A stretch of 64,000 nucleotides of DNA from Sinomonas sp. R1AF57 (lineage in GTDB: Bacteria > Actinomycetota > Actinomycetes > Actinomycetales > Micrococcaceae). Under the pieces are notes generated by a model. The model searched no databases. It had not been told where the DNA came from and was given only the letters and a program-made list of their open reading frames with translations. The position numbers and the translations under genes were made by a program. The stretch covers positions 3,562,708 to 3,626,707 of the forward strand of contig NZ_CP022463.1 of assembly GCF_002224485.1 (NCBI RefSeq), given 5' to 3'. Shown in pieces: positions 49,819 to 57,685 of this stretch; the first letter of the stretch is position 1; each line of letters begins with the position of its first letter.

Positions 49819-49961
49819 GCGGCATCGCCGCACCGCCGTCGGCGCCTGGCCCGTTCGCTCCTGCTGCTCGCCGCCGCCGACGCGGGACTGGACCCGGGGC
49901 CGGCCCCGCCGCGGCTGGAGCAGGGCTGGGCGAGTAGGACCACGACGGTTGAGGACCTGCT

Positions 49962-49986
49962 GTTTTCGGTGTGCTGGGCCGGGTAA
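49962..49986 (+). promoter_or_regulatory. Sigma-B/F-type promoter for the CBS gene
   Basis: GTTT (49962-49965), 15-base spacer, GGGTAA (49981-49986), about 130 bases before ATG 50115. The rest of the 296-base gap 49819-50114 holds no gene I can support; 49850-49985 has coding-like composition without a start codon and may be a decayed remnant. Confidence 0.55.
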
Positions 49987-50114
49987 CCGGACGGCATCGG
50001 CTTGGAAGGCATGCCGACGACGACCGACACCCGGAATCCTCACAGAGGCTCCGCGGGAGCGGGGGGTCGGGTGCGGCGTCAGCCTTCAGGAAGAACAGCA
50101 CTTGGGAGGTTGCG

Positions 50115-50528
50115 ATGACGAAGGCACGAGAGATCATGACCGGCGGCGCCGAGTGCGTCGGGGAGAACGAGACCCTCGAGGTGGCGGCCCGGAAGATGAA
50201 GGAGCTCGATGTGGGGTCCCTTCCCATCTGCGGAGAGGACAACCGCCTCAAGGGCATGGTCACCGACCGTGACATCGTGGTGAAGTGCGTGGCCGAAGGC
50301 GGGGACCCGCGCACGACCACGGCTGGCAGCCTCGCCGAGGGAAAGCCCGTCACGATCGGCGCCGACGACAGTGTCGAGGAAGCCATTGAAACCATGGAGC
50401 AGCACAAGGTCCGCCGCCTGCCCGTAATCGACGGGCACGACCTCGTCGGCATGGTGTCCCAGGCCGACATCGCCCGGAGCCTCCCCGAGGACCAGACCGG
50501 GGAGCTCGTCAGGCTGCTCTCGTACTGA
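50115..50528 (+). CDS. CBS-domain pair protein
   Basis: A 137-residue protein made of two CBS motifs (KAREIMTGGAECVGENETLE ... LKGMVTDRDIVVKCVAEG; VTIGADDSVEEAIETMEQHK ... LVGMVSQADIARSLPED). It resembles the Hrp1-type proteins of the mycobacterial dormancy response, which may bind adenosine ligands. GGGAGG (50104-50109) precedes ATG 50115. The sigma-B-like promoter upstream supports a stress or stationary-phase role. Confidence 0.88.
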   Translation: MTKAREIMTGGAECVGENETLEVAARKMKELDVGSLPICGEDNRLKGMVTDRDIVVKCVAEGGDPRTTTAGSLAEGKPVTIGADDSVEEAIETMEQHKVRRLPVIDGHDLVGMVSQADIARSLPEDQTGELVRLLSY

Positions 50529-50716
50529 CACTCGAGGCCGTCTCGCCGCCCGGATCCGACACCCTCCGACACTCCGGGCAACAGCTGTTGCTCACCCGCT
50601 CGTGGCGCCCCGGCCCTCATCCCGGGCCGAAGTCCTCTAACCCACCCGGGACACGTTGCCCTACCTTCGAATTGTGCTGGCCTGCCGCCTTCGGGATGGG
50701 AAGCCCGCATGCGGCG

Positions 50717-50748
50717 CCCCGTCTCGGTGCCCCCCAAACCGAACGGGG
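50717..50748 (-). terminator. Hairpin after the sugar ABC operon
   Basis: CCCCGT..CGGT (50717-50728) pairs with ACCG.ACGGGG (50738-50748) about 20 bases past the stop of the last permease gene. The rest of the gap 50529-50768 contains a 12-bp palindrome CAACAGCTGTTG (50579-50590) and no gene. Confidence 0.5.
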
Positions 50749-50768
50749 TGGCCGCCCATCCAGACCAC

Positions 50769-51785
50769 TCACCCCTTGAGCGAGCCCGCGGCGATGCCCT
50801 CGATGAAGTAGCGCTGGCCCACGGCGAAGATGACCATCATCGGCAGCGTCACCAGCAGGGACGCCACCATCACGAACTGGTAGTCGCCGTGGCCGCCCGC
50901 CGTCGGCGAGTACATCGTCATCGCATAGGCGACCCCGAGCGGCACCGTGTACCCCTTCGGGTCGCCGAAGTTGAGGTAGATGAGCGGGCCCGCGAAGTTG
51001 TTCCAGGACGCCTGGAACTCGAAGATGAACACGATGATCGCGCTCGGCAGCGCGAGCGGGAAGGCGATCCTGCGGAACAGCCCGAAGAACGAGCACCCGT
51101 CGATGCGCGCCGCCTCGAACAGGTCCCGCGGCAGGGACAGGTAGAACTGCCGCATCAGGAAGATGTAGAACGCGGAGCCGAACAGCGTCCCGCCCCACAG
51201 CGGCACGGTCGTCCCGAGCCAGCCGAGGGTCTTCCAGATGAGGTAGTTCGGGATGAGGGTGACGGCCCCCGGGAGCATCATCGTGCCCAGGAGGATGCCG
51301 AACAGGATCTTCTGCCCGGGGAAGCGGAAGTACGCGAAGCCGAAGGCGATGGCAGAGCTCGTCAGGGTCACGATGGTGGCCGAGGCCAGCGCGATGAACA
51401 CCGAGTTGAAGACCCAGCTCAGCAGCGGCAGCTGGTTCCAGACCTCGGCGTAGTTCTCCGGCGTGGGCGTCAGGGGGATGAGCCGGTTGTCGAACACCTC
51501 TCCGCGCGGCTTGAGCGAGGCGGCGAGCAGCCACGCGAAGGGGTACATGAACAGCAGCGCGAAGCCGACGAGCAGCACCCAGCGGACGCCCTGGCCCACC
51601 CGCCGTGCCAGCCGACTGCGGCGCTCCCCCGCCCACTGGACGTCGGCCGGGTTCGAGGGGCGCCGCCCGGCCCTGTCGGCCACGCCCGCGCCCTCTCCCG
51701 CAAGCGGCACCGCCGGTGCCCCTGCCGGCGCGGCGGCGGGCCCCGCCGTCGTGCCCGGTTCCAGCCCGGGGTTGACACTGCTCAC
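50769..51785 (-). CDS. Sugar ABC transporter permease, MalG-like
   Basis: A 338-residue permease of the CUT1 family: an unusually long Pro/Ala-rich cytoplasmic N-terminus (about 65 residues), six membrane helices and the EAA loop EAARIDGCSFFGLFRRIAFP. GTG 51785 overlaps the stop of the other permease (GTGA). No ATPase gene accompanies the operon, so a shared MsiK-type ATPase encoded elsewhere is expected, as usual in actinobacteria. Confidence 0.9.
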   Translation of the reverse strand: MSSVNPGLEPGTTAGPAAAPAGAPAVPLAGEGAGVADRAGRRPSNPADVQWAGERRSRLARRVGQGVRWVLLVGFALLFMYPFAWLLAASLKPRGEVFDNRLIPLTPTPENYAEVWNQLPLLSWVFNSVFIALASATIVTLTSSAIAFGFAYFRFPGQKILFGILLGTMMLPGAVTLIPNYLIWKTLGWLGTTVPLWGGTLFGSAFYIFLMRQFYLSLPRDLFEAARIDGCSFFGLFRRIAFPLALPSAIIVFIFEFQASWNNFAGPLIYLNFGDPKGYTVPLGVAYAMTMYSPTAGGHGDYQFVMVASLLVTLPMMVIFAVGQRYFIEGIAAGSLKG

Positions 51786-52705
51786 GGGCGATCACCTCCC
51801 TCGTAGTGCACCAGACGGTTCCCGACCCTGATCTGGATCACGGTGATGACCATGATGATCACGAACAGCAGCCATGCCATGGCCGCGGCGGGGCCGAAGT
51901 TGAAGTGCTGGAACGCCTGCTGGTACAGGTACACCCCGTAGAAGCGGGCAGCGTCGGGGACGCTGGAGTTCCCGTCGCGGTAGAACAGCAGGTACGCCTG
52001 GTCGAAGATCTGCAGGGCCGCGATCGTGTTGACGATGACCAGGAAGAACAGCGTCGGCGAGATCATCGGGATGGTGATGTAGAAGAACTGCTGCCGCCGG
52101 CTCGCACCGTCCGTCGCAGCCGCCTCGTAGAGCTCCTTCGGAACCGCCTGCAGGGCCGCGAGCAGGATGACGGTCGTGCCGCCCACGCCCCACAGGCTCA
52201 TGAGCACGATCGAGGGCTTCATCCAGACGGGGTCCGAGAGCCACTGCGGTCCAGCGATCCCGAACAGCCCGAGGAAGTTGTTGATCGCGCCGCTGTTGCC
52301 GTTCAGGAGGAGCAGGAACACCGCCGCCGTCGCCACGCCCGGGGTCATCTTCGGCAGGTAGTAGACCAGCCGGAAGAACCCGGAGCCCCGCCTGACGCCG
52401 TTCAGCAGCGAGGCGAGCAGGAGCGCGAAGGCGATGTCCAGCGGTACCGCCATGAGTGCGTACACGAAGGTGTTGCCCAGCGAGCCGAGGACGTTGGGGT
52501 CCTCGGCCAGCAGGCGGTAGTTCTCGAATCCGGCCGGCGAGCTGGCTCCCGTCGCCAGATCGTAGTTCTGGAACGAGAGCACCAGGCTCCAGCCCATCGA
52601 GATCACGGTGAAGATCAGCAGTCCGGCGATCCACGGCGAGATGAAGAGGTACCCCGCGATGGACTCCCGGACGTTGTACTTCCTCGACCGGGTGCGCCGG
52701 CTCAT
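51782..52705 (-). CDS. Sugar ABC transporter permease, MalF-like
   Basis: A 307-residue CUT1 permease with helices from GYLFISPWIAGLLIFTVISM onward and the EAA loop YEAAATDGASRRQQFFYITI. It pairs with the MalG-like protein downstream. The start ATG 52705 lies 17 bases after the stop of the binding-protein gene. Substrate is probably an oligosaccharide, not further defined. Confidence 0.9.
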   Translation of the reverse strand: MSRRTRSRKYNVRESIAGYLFISPWIAGLLIFTVISMGWSLVLSFQNYDLATGASSPAGFENYRLLAEDPNVLGSLGNTFVYALMAVPLDIAFALLLASLLNGVRRGSGFFRLVYYLPKMTPGVATAAVFLLLLNGNSGAINNFLGLFGIAGPQWLSDPVWMKPSIVLMSLWGVGGTTVILLAALQAVPKELYEAAATDGASRRQQFFYITIPMISPTLFFLVIVNTIAALQIFDQAYLLFYRDGNSSVPDAARFYGVYLYQQAFQHFNFGPAAAMAWLLFVIIMVITVIQIRVGNRLVHYEGGDRP

Positions 52706-52722
52706 GCGCGTGCCCACAGGGA

Positions 52723-54123
52723 TCAGTGATTCTGCCCGGCCGAGGTCTGCTGCCAGGCGCGCATCGCGGTGTCCTGTGCGTCCTTCAGGGCGGCGGTCGG
52801 GTCCTTCTCCCCGGACAGGGCCACGGCCACGGCGTTGGCGAGCGAGTCCTTGATGGTCTGGCCGGCGGCGGAGCTGCCGAACGAGGCCGTGTTGTCGAGC
52901 GTGGAGTAGGAGGTCTTGATCAGCTGGTCGAAGTCCGCATTGCCGGACGGGGTGACGTGCGCGTCCCGGACGGCCTTGTCGGCGGCGGGCGAGCCGGTGA
53001 ACAGGCCGGTGTTGATGGAGTTCTTCTTCTGGACCGTCTGGGCCCGGGCGTCGCCGGCGGCCTTCCACGCGTCCACCGAGGTGGCCTTGATGGCCCAAGC
53101 GCACGCAGCCGAGGGGTTCTTCGCCGCGGTCGGGATCGCGAGCGAGGCGCCGCCGGCGTAGCCGATCGGCTTCCCCTGGAGCGTCTTGATCGGCGCGCCG
53201 ACGACGCTGACGTCGCCCTTCGTGTTGGACAGGACGTTGATGTACCACTGGGCCCACGTCTGGGCGCCCACCTGGTGCTTCACGTACTGGTTCTGGTTGC
53301 CGAACACGTCCATCGAGTCCTTGAACGACTTGATGGCCGCGTAGCCGCCCTGGGCGTCCATGAGCTGCTTCATCCAGGTGAGTGCCTTGACGTTGTCGCC
53401 GTTGTCCAGCGTCGGCTTGCCGTCGCCGTCCATCGCGTTGCCCCCGAAGACCTGGAGCCAGAGGTCGGCCGAGCCCGGGAGGTCGGGATCGAACCCGATC
53501 ACGGAGGGCTTGCCGCCCGAGGCCTTGTACATCTTCTGGGCGGCCGCGATGATCTGGTCCGGCTTGGAGGTGTCGAGCTGGTCCTCGGTCACGCCGGCGG
53601 CCTGCATGACGGTCTTGTCCGCGATGAGCATGGAGGTCTGGAAGAACTGCGGAACCGCATACACCTTGTCCTTGTAGGTGACGCTCTTGATCGCGGCCGG
53701 GTAGTACTGGTCGTTGGGGGTGACTCCCCAGAGCGAGAAGCACGCGTCGAGCGGCTGGATCAGGCCCTTGTCGGCCAGGGTCGGAACCATGCTGCGGTCC
53801 ACCTGGATGAGGTCGGGGACCTGGCCGGAGGCCGCCTGCGCCGCGAACTTCTGGGCGTCGAAGTTCGTCGTGTCCATGGACACCTCGGCGGGCGCGACCG
53901 CCTGGGTGGCGAGGTCCGAACGGGCCTTGCCGACCTCGTCGGAGGGGTTGTAGCCGCTCGTCTTGAGCGTTCCCGACTGGTCCTTGCTGAAGGCGCCCGA
54001 GCCGCCGGAGCTGCTCGGAGCCGCCGAGCCGCCGGAGTTCGCCGCCGGGTTGCACGCGGTGAGCGCAAGGAGTACGGAGACGGACAGCGCCGCGACGGCG
54101 GAGATCTTCCTGTGGGCCGGCAT
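52723..54123 (-). CDS. Sugar ABC transporter substrate-binding lipoprotein
   Basis: A 466-residue extracellular binding protein with a lipoprotein signal (SVLLALTAC, lipidated Cys about residue 24), a Ser/Gly linker, and the family-1 solute-binding fold (FDAQKFAAQAASGQVPDLIQ ... YKDKVYAVPQFFQTSMLIAD ... IGYAGGASLAIP). First gene of the operon; no LacI regulator adjoins it. The 259 bases upstream contain a GC-rich hairpin (CCCCGGCACTCGTGCCGGGG, 54139-54158) but no clear operator. Confidence 0.9.
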   Translation of the reverse strand: MPAHRKISAVAALSVSVLLALTACNPAANSGGSAAPSSSGGSGAFSKDQSGTLKTSGYNPSDEVGKARSDLATQAVAPAEVSMDTTNFDAQKFAAQAASGQVPDLIQVDRSMVPTLADKGLIQPLDACFSLWGVTPNDQYYPAAIKSVTYKDKVYAVPQFFQTSMLIADKTVMQAAGVTEDQLDTSKPDQIIAAAQKMYKASGGKPSVIGFDPDLPGSADLWLQVFGGNAMDGDGKPTLDNGDNVKALTWMKQLMDAQGGYAAIKSFKDSMDVFGNQNQYVKHQVGAQTWAQWYINVLSNTKGDVSVVGAPIKTLQGKPIGYAGGASLAIPTAAKNPSAACAWAIKATSVDAWKAAGDARAQTVQKKNSINTGLFTGSPAADKAVRDAHVTPSGNADFDQLIKTSYSTLDNTASFGSSAAGQTIKDSLANAVAVALSGEKDPTAALKDAQDTAMRAWQQTSAGQNH

Positions 54124-54341
54124 TGGCCCCCCTCTCTGGATGCCCCGGCACTCGTGCCGGGGGAGCTTCAGGCCCTTGGCTGTCCCCTCCTGCCAGAGAA
54201 CGAATTGGGCCCCCCGATTACGCGAAGGGTATCCACATCAGGGCTGCTCAGCGGCGCACCTCCGGCGCGTGTCGGTTCTCGCACCGGCACGGCCGCACGG
54301 CTCGTCCCTTGCCCGAAGGGCCGCTCACGGCTATTCTGGAA

Positions 54342-54357
54342 ATACCCCCATGGGTAT
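54342..54357. promoter_or_regulatory. CsoR-type operator
   Basis: ATACCCCCATGGGTAT: arms ATACCC and GGGTAT around CCAT, matching the pseudo-palindromes bound by CsoR/RicR/CstR-family Cu(I)- or persulfide-sensing repressors. It lies 25 bases before ATG 54383. No CsoR gene is in the window. Confidence 0.6.
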
Positions 54358-54382
54358 CCAAGCGACAAGAAGGAGAAATCCC

Positions 54383-54553
54383 ATGTGCAGCCCCGCGACG
54401 TGCTCGACCTGCGGCAAGGTGACTTGGGCTGGCTGCGGCCAGCACATCGACCAGGTCTTCGCGAACGTCCCCCAGGACCGCCGCTGCCCCGGCCACGACT
54501 CCGGCACCGGGTCCAACGCGAGCTTCATCAACAAGCTGCTCTCCTTCCGGTGA
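54383..54553 (+). CDS. Cysteine-rich mini-protein (56 aa)
   Basis: A 56-residue protein beginning MCSPATCSTCGKVTWAGCGQ with five Cys in the first 20 residues and one later (RRCPGHDSG), ending FINKLLSFR. The spacing C-x4-C-x2-C-x7-C suggests metal or Fe-S binding. AAGGAG precedes the ATG, and a CsoR-type operator lies just upstream, so copper or sulfur-stress control is likely. Homologous short proteins are, to my knowledge, unannotated in actinobacteria. A GTGA overlap at its stop suggests coupling to the next frame. Confidence 0.75.
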   Translation: MCSPATCSTCGKVTWAGCGQHIDQVFANVPQDRRCPGHDSGTGSNASFINKLLSFR

Positions 54554-54676
54554 CCGGCCGCTGGCCCGGGCGCCGCGACGTGGACGGCGGCCCGCCGGGG
54601 CATCGGCGCGGCGTTCGACGCCGCCGTCCTCCCGGGTGCCGCGTGGACCAGAGCACTCGTCCTCGCCGGCTCGGGG

Positions 54677-55003
54677 GTGCTCGGGCTGCTCATCGCCAGC
54701 CTCGTGAGATCCCCGATCGGCGCCGAGGCGACCTTCTGTGACCTCCGCGGCCCGCTGTTCGGTGCGATCGGGCTGCTGCTGGCTACCACGCAGAGCCGGT
54801 CGGGCCTGCTCATGCAGATGTTCGCCGGCCTGCCCCTGGACGCGATCCACTGGGGAGTCCAGCCCGCGGTGGGGGTCGCCGCCGTCGTGCTCATGGCCGC
54901 CGCACTGTCAGCGCGGCTCAAGCTCGAGCGCGACGCCCTGGCCGATCCAGCGGAAGCGAAGGCCTGCGCGACCTGCGTGCCGATCCGGCCCGGGCCGAGG
55001 TAG
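54677..55003 (+). CDS. Small membrane protein, possibly 5'-frameshifted
   Basis: From the first available start GTG 54677 the frame encodes 108 residues with membrane segments (VLGLLIASLVRSPIG, GPLFGAIGLLLATTQS, WGVQPAVGVAAVVLMAAALS) and a C-terminal CATC motif. Coding-like sequence (RGIGAAFDAAVLPGAAWTRA) continues upstream in the same frame to the stop 54551-54553 without any start codon, while a GTG at 54550 overlapping the Cys-rich gene stop lies in another frame. A single-base shift near 54560-54600 would join them. Family unknown. Confidence 0.6.
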   Translation: MLGLLIASLVRSPIGAEATFCDLRGPLFGAIGLLLATTQSRSGLLMQMFAGLPLDAIHWGVQPAVGVAAVVLMAAALSARLKLERDALADPAEAKACATCVPIRPGPR

Positions 55004-55939
55004 TCAGGGGATCTCCGGCGCCTCGGCCTTGGCCGCGAGGAGGCCCAGGAGGAGCCGGTCCCGTGCCGCGAGCGCCGCGGCCCAGTCGTGTCCCGCGAGC
55101 TCGTCCTCGACGCCCTCGGCCATGGTGCTGACGTACTCGTCGGTCTCCGGGTACTCGCCGAGGTCCCTCGCCCAGTCCCGCATGGCCGGGCCGAGGTGCT
55201 CGAGGAAGTGGGTGATCCCGCCGTCGCCGCCGCCCGCGTGCATCGTGAGGAAGGGACCCATGAGCGCCCAGCGGAGGCCGGGCCCGTAGGAGATCGCGGT
55301 GTCGATGTCCGCCACGCTCGCGACCCCGGTGCTGACGAGGTGGAACATCTCCCGCCACAGCGCGTCCTGGAGCCGGTTCGCCACGTGGCCCGGCACCTCC
55401 CGGTTGATCCGGATCGGCTTCTTCCCGATCCCGGCGTAGAAGGCGACGGCCCGCTCGACGTTCTCCGGGGAGGTCTGCTCCCCGCCGAGCACCTCCACGA
55501 GCGGGATCAGGTGCGGCGGGTTGAACGGGTGCCCGAGCACGAGCCGCTGCGGGTGGCGCATGCCCTTCTGCGCCTCGGACACGAGCAGCCCGGAGGACGA
55601 TGTCGCGATCAGCACGTCCTCGCCCACGCCTTGTTCGATCTCGGCGAGGATGGAGCGCTTGATGTCGAGGCGTTCCGGGCCGTTCTCCTGCACGAAGTCA
55701 GCTCCTCGGGCCGCGTCTGCGATCGACGGCGTGAACTCCAGCCGGTCTCTGGACGCGCCCTCGTCGAGTCCGAGCGTCTCGAGCGTGGGCCAGAAGCCGT
55801 CAATCCGCTCGCGCAGCGCCTCCTCGGCGCCCCCAGCCGGATCGCTCGCGACCACCCGGAACCCGCGCGCGAGGTAGTACGCCGCCCAGCTCGCGCCGAT
55901 GAGGCCGGTGCCGACCACCGCGATGGTCCTGTCCGTCAT
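55004..55939 (-). CDS. 3-hydroxyacyl-CoA dehydrogenase-type protein
   Basis: A 311-residue NAD-dependent dehydrogenase of the 3-hydroxyacyl-CoA/L-carnitine/gulonate dehydrogenase family: TIAVVGTGLIGASWAAYYLA, ADFVQENGPERLDIKRSILA, VLGHPFNPPHLIPLVEVLGG (catalytic His) and GHVANRLQDALWREMFHLVS. The NPPHLIPLVEV form is frequent in carnitine 3-dehydrogenase-like members. GGGAGG precedes ATG 55939. It lies 34 bases after pntB and may share that operon. Confidence 0.85.
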   Translation of the reverse strand: MTDRTIAVVGTGLIGASWAAYYLARGFRVVASDPAGGAEEALRERIDGFWPTLETLGLDEGASRDRLEFTPSIADAARGADFVQENGPERLDIKRSILAEIEQGVGEDVLIATSSSGLLVSEAQKGMRHPQRLVLGHPFNPPHLIPLVEVLGGEQTSPENVERAVAFYAGIGKKPIRINREVPGHVANRLQDALWREMFHLVSTGVASVADIDTAISYGPGLRWALMGPFLTMHAGGGDGGITHFLEHLGPAMRDWARDLGEYPETDEYVSTMAEGVEDELAGHDWAAALAARDRLLLGLLAAKAEAPEIP

Positions 55940-55973
55940 GCCAGTCCTCCCGTGACCGTCACAGCGCCTGCAA

Positions 55974-57362
55974 TCACAGCGCCTTCACCGCCGTGAGCAC
56001 CTTCGTGAGCGAATCCTTCGCGTCCCCGAAGAGCAGCGTGGTCTGCGGCTCGTACAGGAGCTCGTTCTCGATCCCGGCGAAGCCCGGCCGCATGGACCGC
56101 TTGAGGAACACGACCTGCTTCGCGTCCGCGACCTCGAGGATCGGCATGCCGTAGATCGGGGAGCCGAGGGTGGACTTCGCCGCGGGATTCACGACGTCGT
56201 TCGCGCCCACCACGAGCGCGACGTCGGCCTGCCGGAAGTCGCCGTTGACCTCCGCCATCTCCTTGAGCGACTCGTAGGGGACGTTCGCCTCGGCGAGGAG
56301 GACGTTCATGTGCCCCGGCATGCGCCCGGCGACGGGATGGATCGCGAACTCCACGTCGGTGCCGCGCGCCTCGAGGGCCTGCGCGAGCTCGGCGGCGGTG
56401 TGCTGGCCCTGTGCGACGGCGAGCCCGTACCCGGGCACGATGATGACCTTCTGCGCGTACCCGAGCAGGATCGCGACGTCTTCCGCGGTGCTCGAGCGCA
56501 CCGGACGCTCGGAGACGGCGGTGGAGCCCGCCGTCGAGCCTCCCCGGAATGCGCCGAACATGATGTGGGAGACGCTGCGGCCCATCGCCGCGGCCATGAG
56601 CCGAGTCAGGATCGTGCCGGAGGCTCCCACAAGCGTGCCCGCGACGACGAGCAGCACGTTGCCGAGGACGAGGCCCGACGCCGCCACCGCCAGGCCCGTG
56701 AAGGCGTTGAGCAGCGAGATGACGATCGGCACGTCTGCCCCTCCCACGGGCAGCACCAGCAGGACGCCGGCCACGAGGCCCAGCGCGAGGAGCACGACGG
56801 CGACCACGGTGGACCCGGCGGACAGCGGCAGCACGACCACGAAGCCCGCGGCGACGACGGCGGCGAGGAGCACGGCGCCCATGAGCGTCGGAAGGCCCGG
56901 GAAAGCGATCGGCCGGGTGGTCATGAGCTCCTGGAGCTTCGCGAACGTCACGGCAGAGCCCGCGAACGAGACGGCCCCGACCAGGAGGGTGAACACGATC
57001 GCGAGGCGTACCCACGCATCGTCTGCGTGCGGGAGCTCGAGCAGCGCCACGAGCGCCGCGGCGCCGCCGCCCACACCGTTGAAGAGGGCCACAAGCTGAG
57101 GCATCTGGGTCATCTGGACCCGGCGCGCGACGGGTGCGGCGATGGCCGCGCCCACCGCGATCGCCGCGAGGATCCACGGGATGTTGCCGAGCCGGCTCGA
57201 GAGGAACACCGTCACGAGGGCCACGAGCGCGCCGAACGCCCCGACGAGGTTGCCGCGCCGCGCATGCTTCGGCGAGGACAGGCCTTTGAGGGCGAGGATG
57301 AAGCACACGGCCGCGACCAGGTACAGCAGCGCCGTCCACGTCGCGTCCAGAACGGGGGTCAC
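55974..57362 (-). CDS. pntB: NAD(P) transhydrogenase subunit beta
   Basis: A 462-residue membrane protein: N-terminal half with about eight helices, C-terminal NADP(H)-binding domain (VIIVPGYGLAVAQGQHTAAE ... EFAIHPVAGRMPGHMNVLLA ... DVALVVGANDVVNPAA ... PGFAGIENELLY). With the two alpha subunits it forms a proton-translocating transhydrogenase exchanging hydride between NADH and NADP+. GTG 57362 overlaps the stop of the upstream subunit (GTGA). Confidence 0.94.
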   Translation of the reverse strand: MTPVLDATWTALLYLVAAVCFILALKGLSSPKHARRGNLVGAFGALVALVTVFLSSRLGNIPWILAAIAVGAAIAAPVARRVQMTQMPQLVALFNGVGGGAAALVALLELPHADDAWVRLAIVFTLLVGAVSFAGSAVTFAKLQELMTTRPIAFPGLPTLMGAVLLAAVVAAGFVVVLPLSAGSTVVAVVLLALGLVAGVLLVLPVGGADVPIVISLLNAFTGLAVAASGLVLGNVLLVVAGTLVGASGTILTRLMAAAMGRSVSHIMFGAFRGGSTAGSTAVSERPVRSSTAEDVAILLGYAQKVIIVPGYGLAVAQGQHTAAELAQALEARGTDVEFAIHPVAGRMPGHMNVLLAEANVPYESLKEMAEVNGDFRQADVALVVGANDVVNPAAKSTLGSPIYGMPILEVADAKQVVFLKRSMRPGFAGIENELLYEPQTTLLFGDAKDSLTKVLTAVKAL

Positions 57363-57685
57363 CTGGCCGCCTCCCGGCTCCCCGTGCCCGGCTCCCCGGC
57401 GGCTGGCGCATTCCGTCCACGGAACATCTCGAGCATGCGGTCCGTCACGACGAACCCGCCCACGAGGTTCGCCGTGGCGAGCACGACGGCGAGCAGCGCC
57501 ACCGCGAGCACCCACGCGTCGGCCGCCTGCCCGGCCACGGTGATCGCGCCCACGAGGATGATGCCGTGGATCGCGTTCGCCCCCGACATCAGGGGGGTGT
57601 GCAGGATGCTCGAGACCTTTGAGACCACCTCGAAGCCGACGAACACCGCCAGCACCGTGATCGTCAGCAGTTCGATGCCGCCCAT
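57359..57685 (-). CDS. pntAB: NAD(P) transhydrogenase subunit alpha, membrane part
   Basis: A 108-residue membrane protein with three helices (ELLTITVLAVFVGFEVVSKV, THTP-like ILHTPLMSGANAIHGIILVG, AVALLAVVLATANLVGGFVV), corresponding to the membrane part of PntA. Its separation from the NAD-binding part matches the three-gene arrangement of Rhodospirillum rubrum and many actinobacteria. ATG overlaps the previous stop by one base. Confidence 0.92.
   Translation of the reverse strand: MGGIELLTITVLAVFVGFEVVSKVSSILHTPLMSGANAIHGIILVGAITVAGQAADAWVLAVALLAVVLATANLVGGFVVTDRMLEMFRGRNAPAAGEPGTGSREAAR

Noticed and set aside
49819..49985. Coding-like stretch between the monooxygenase and CBS genes (LLLLAAADAGLDPGPAPPRL)
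   Set aside because: No start codon or ribosome site and no family match; kept only as a possible decayed remnant in the promoter entry.
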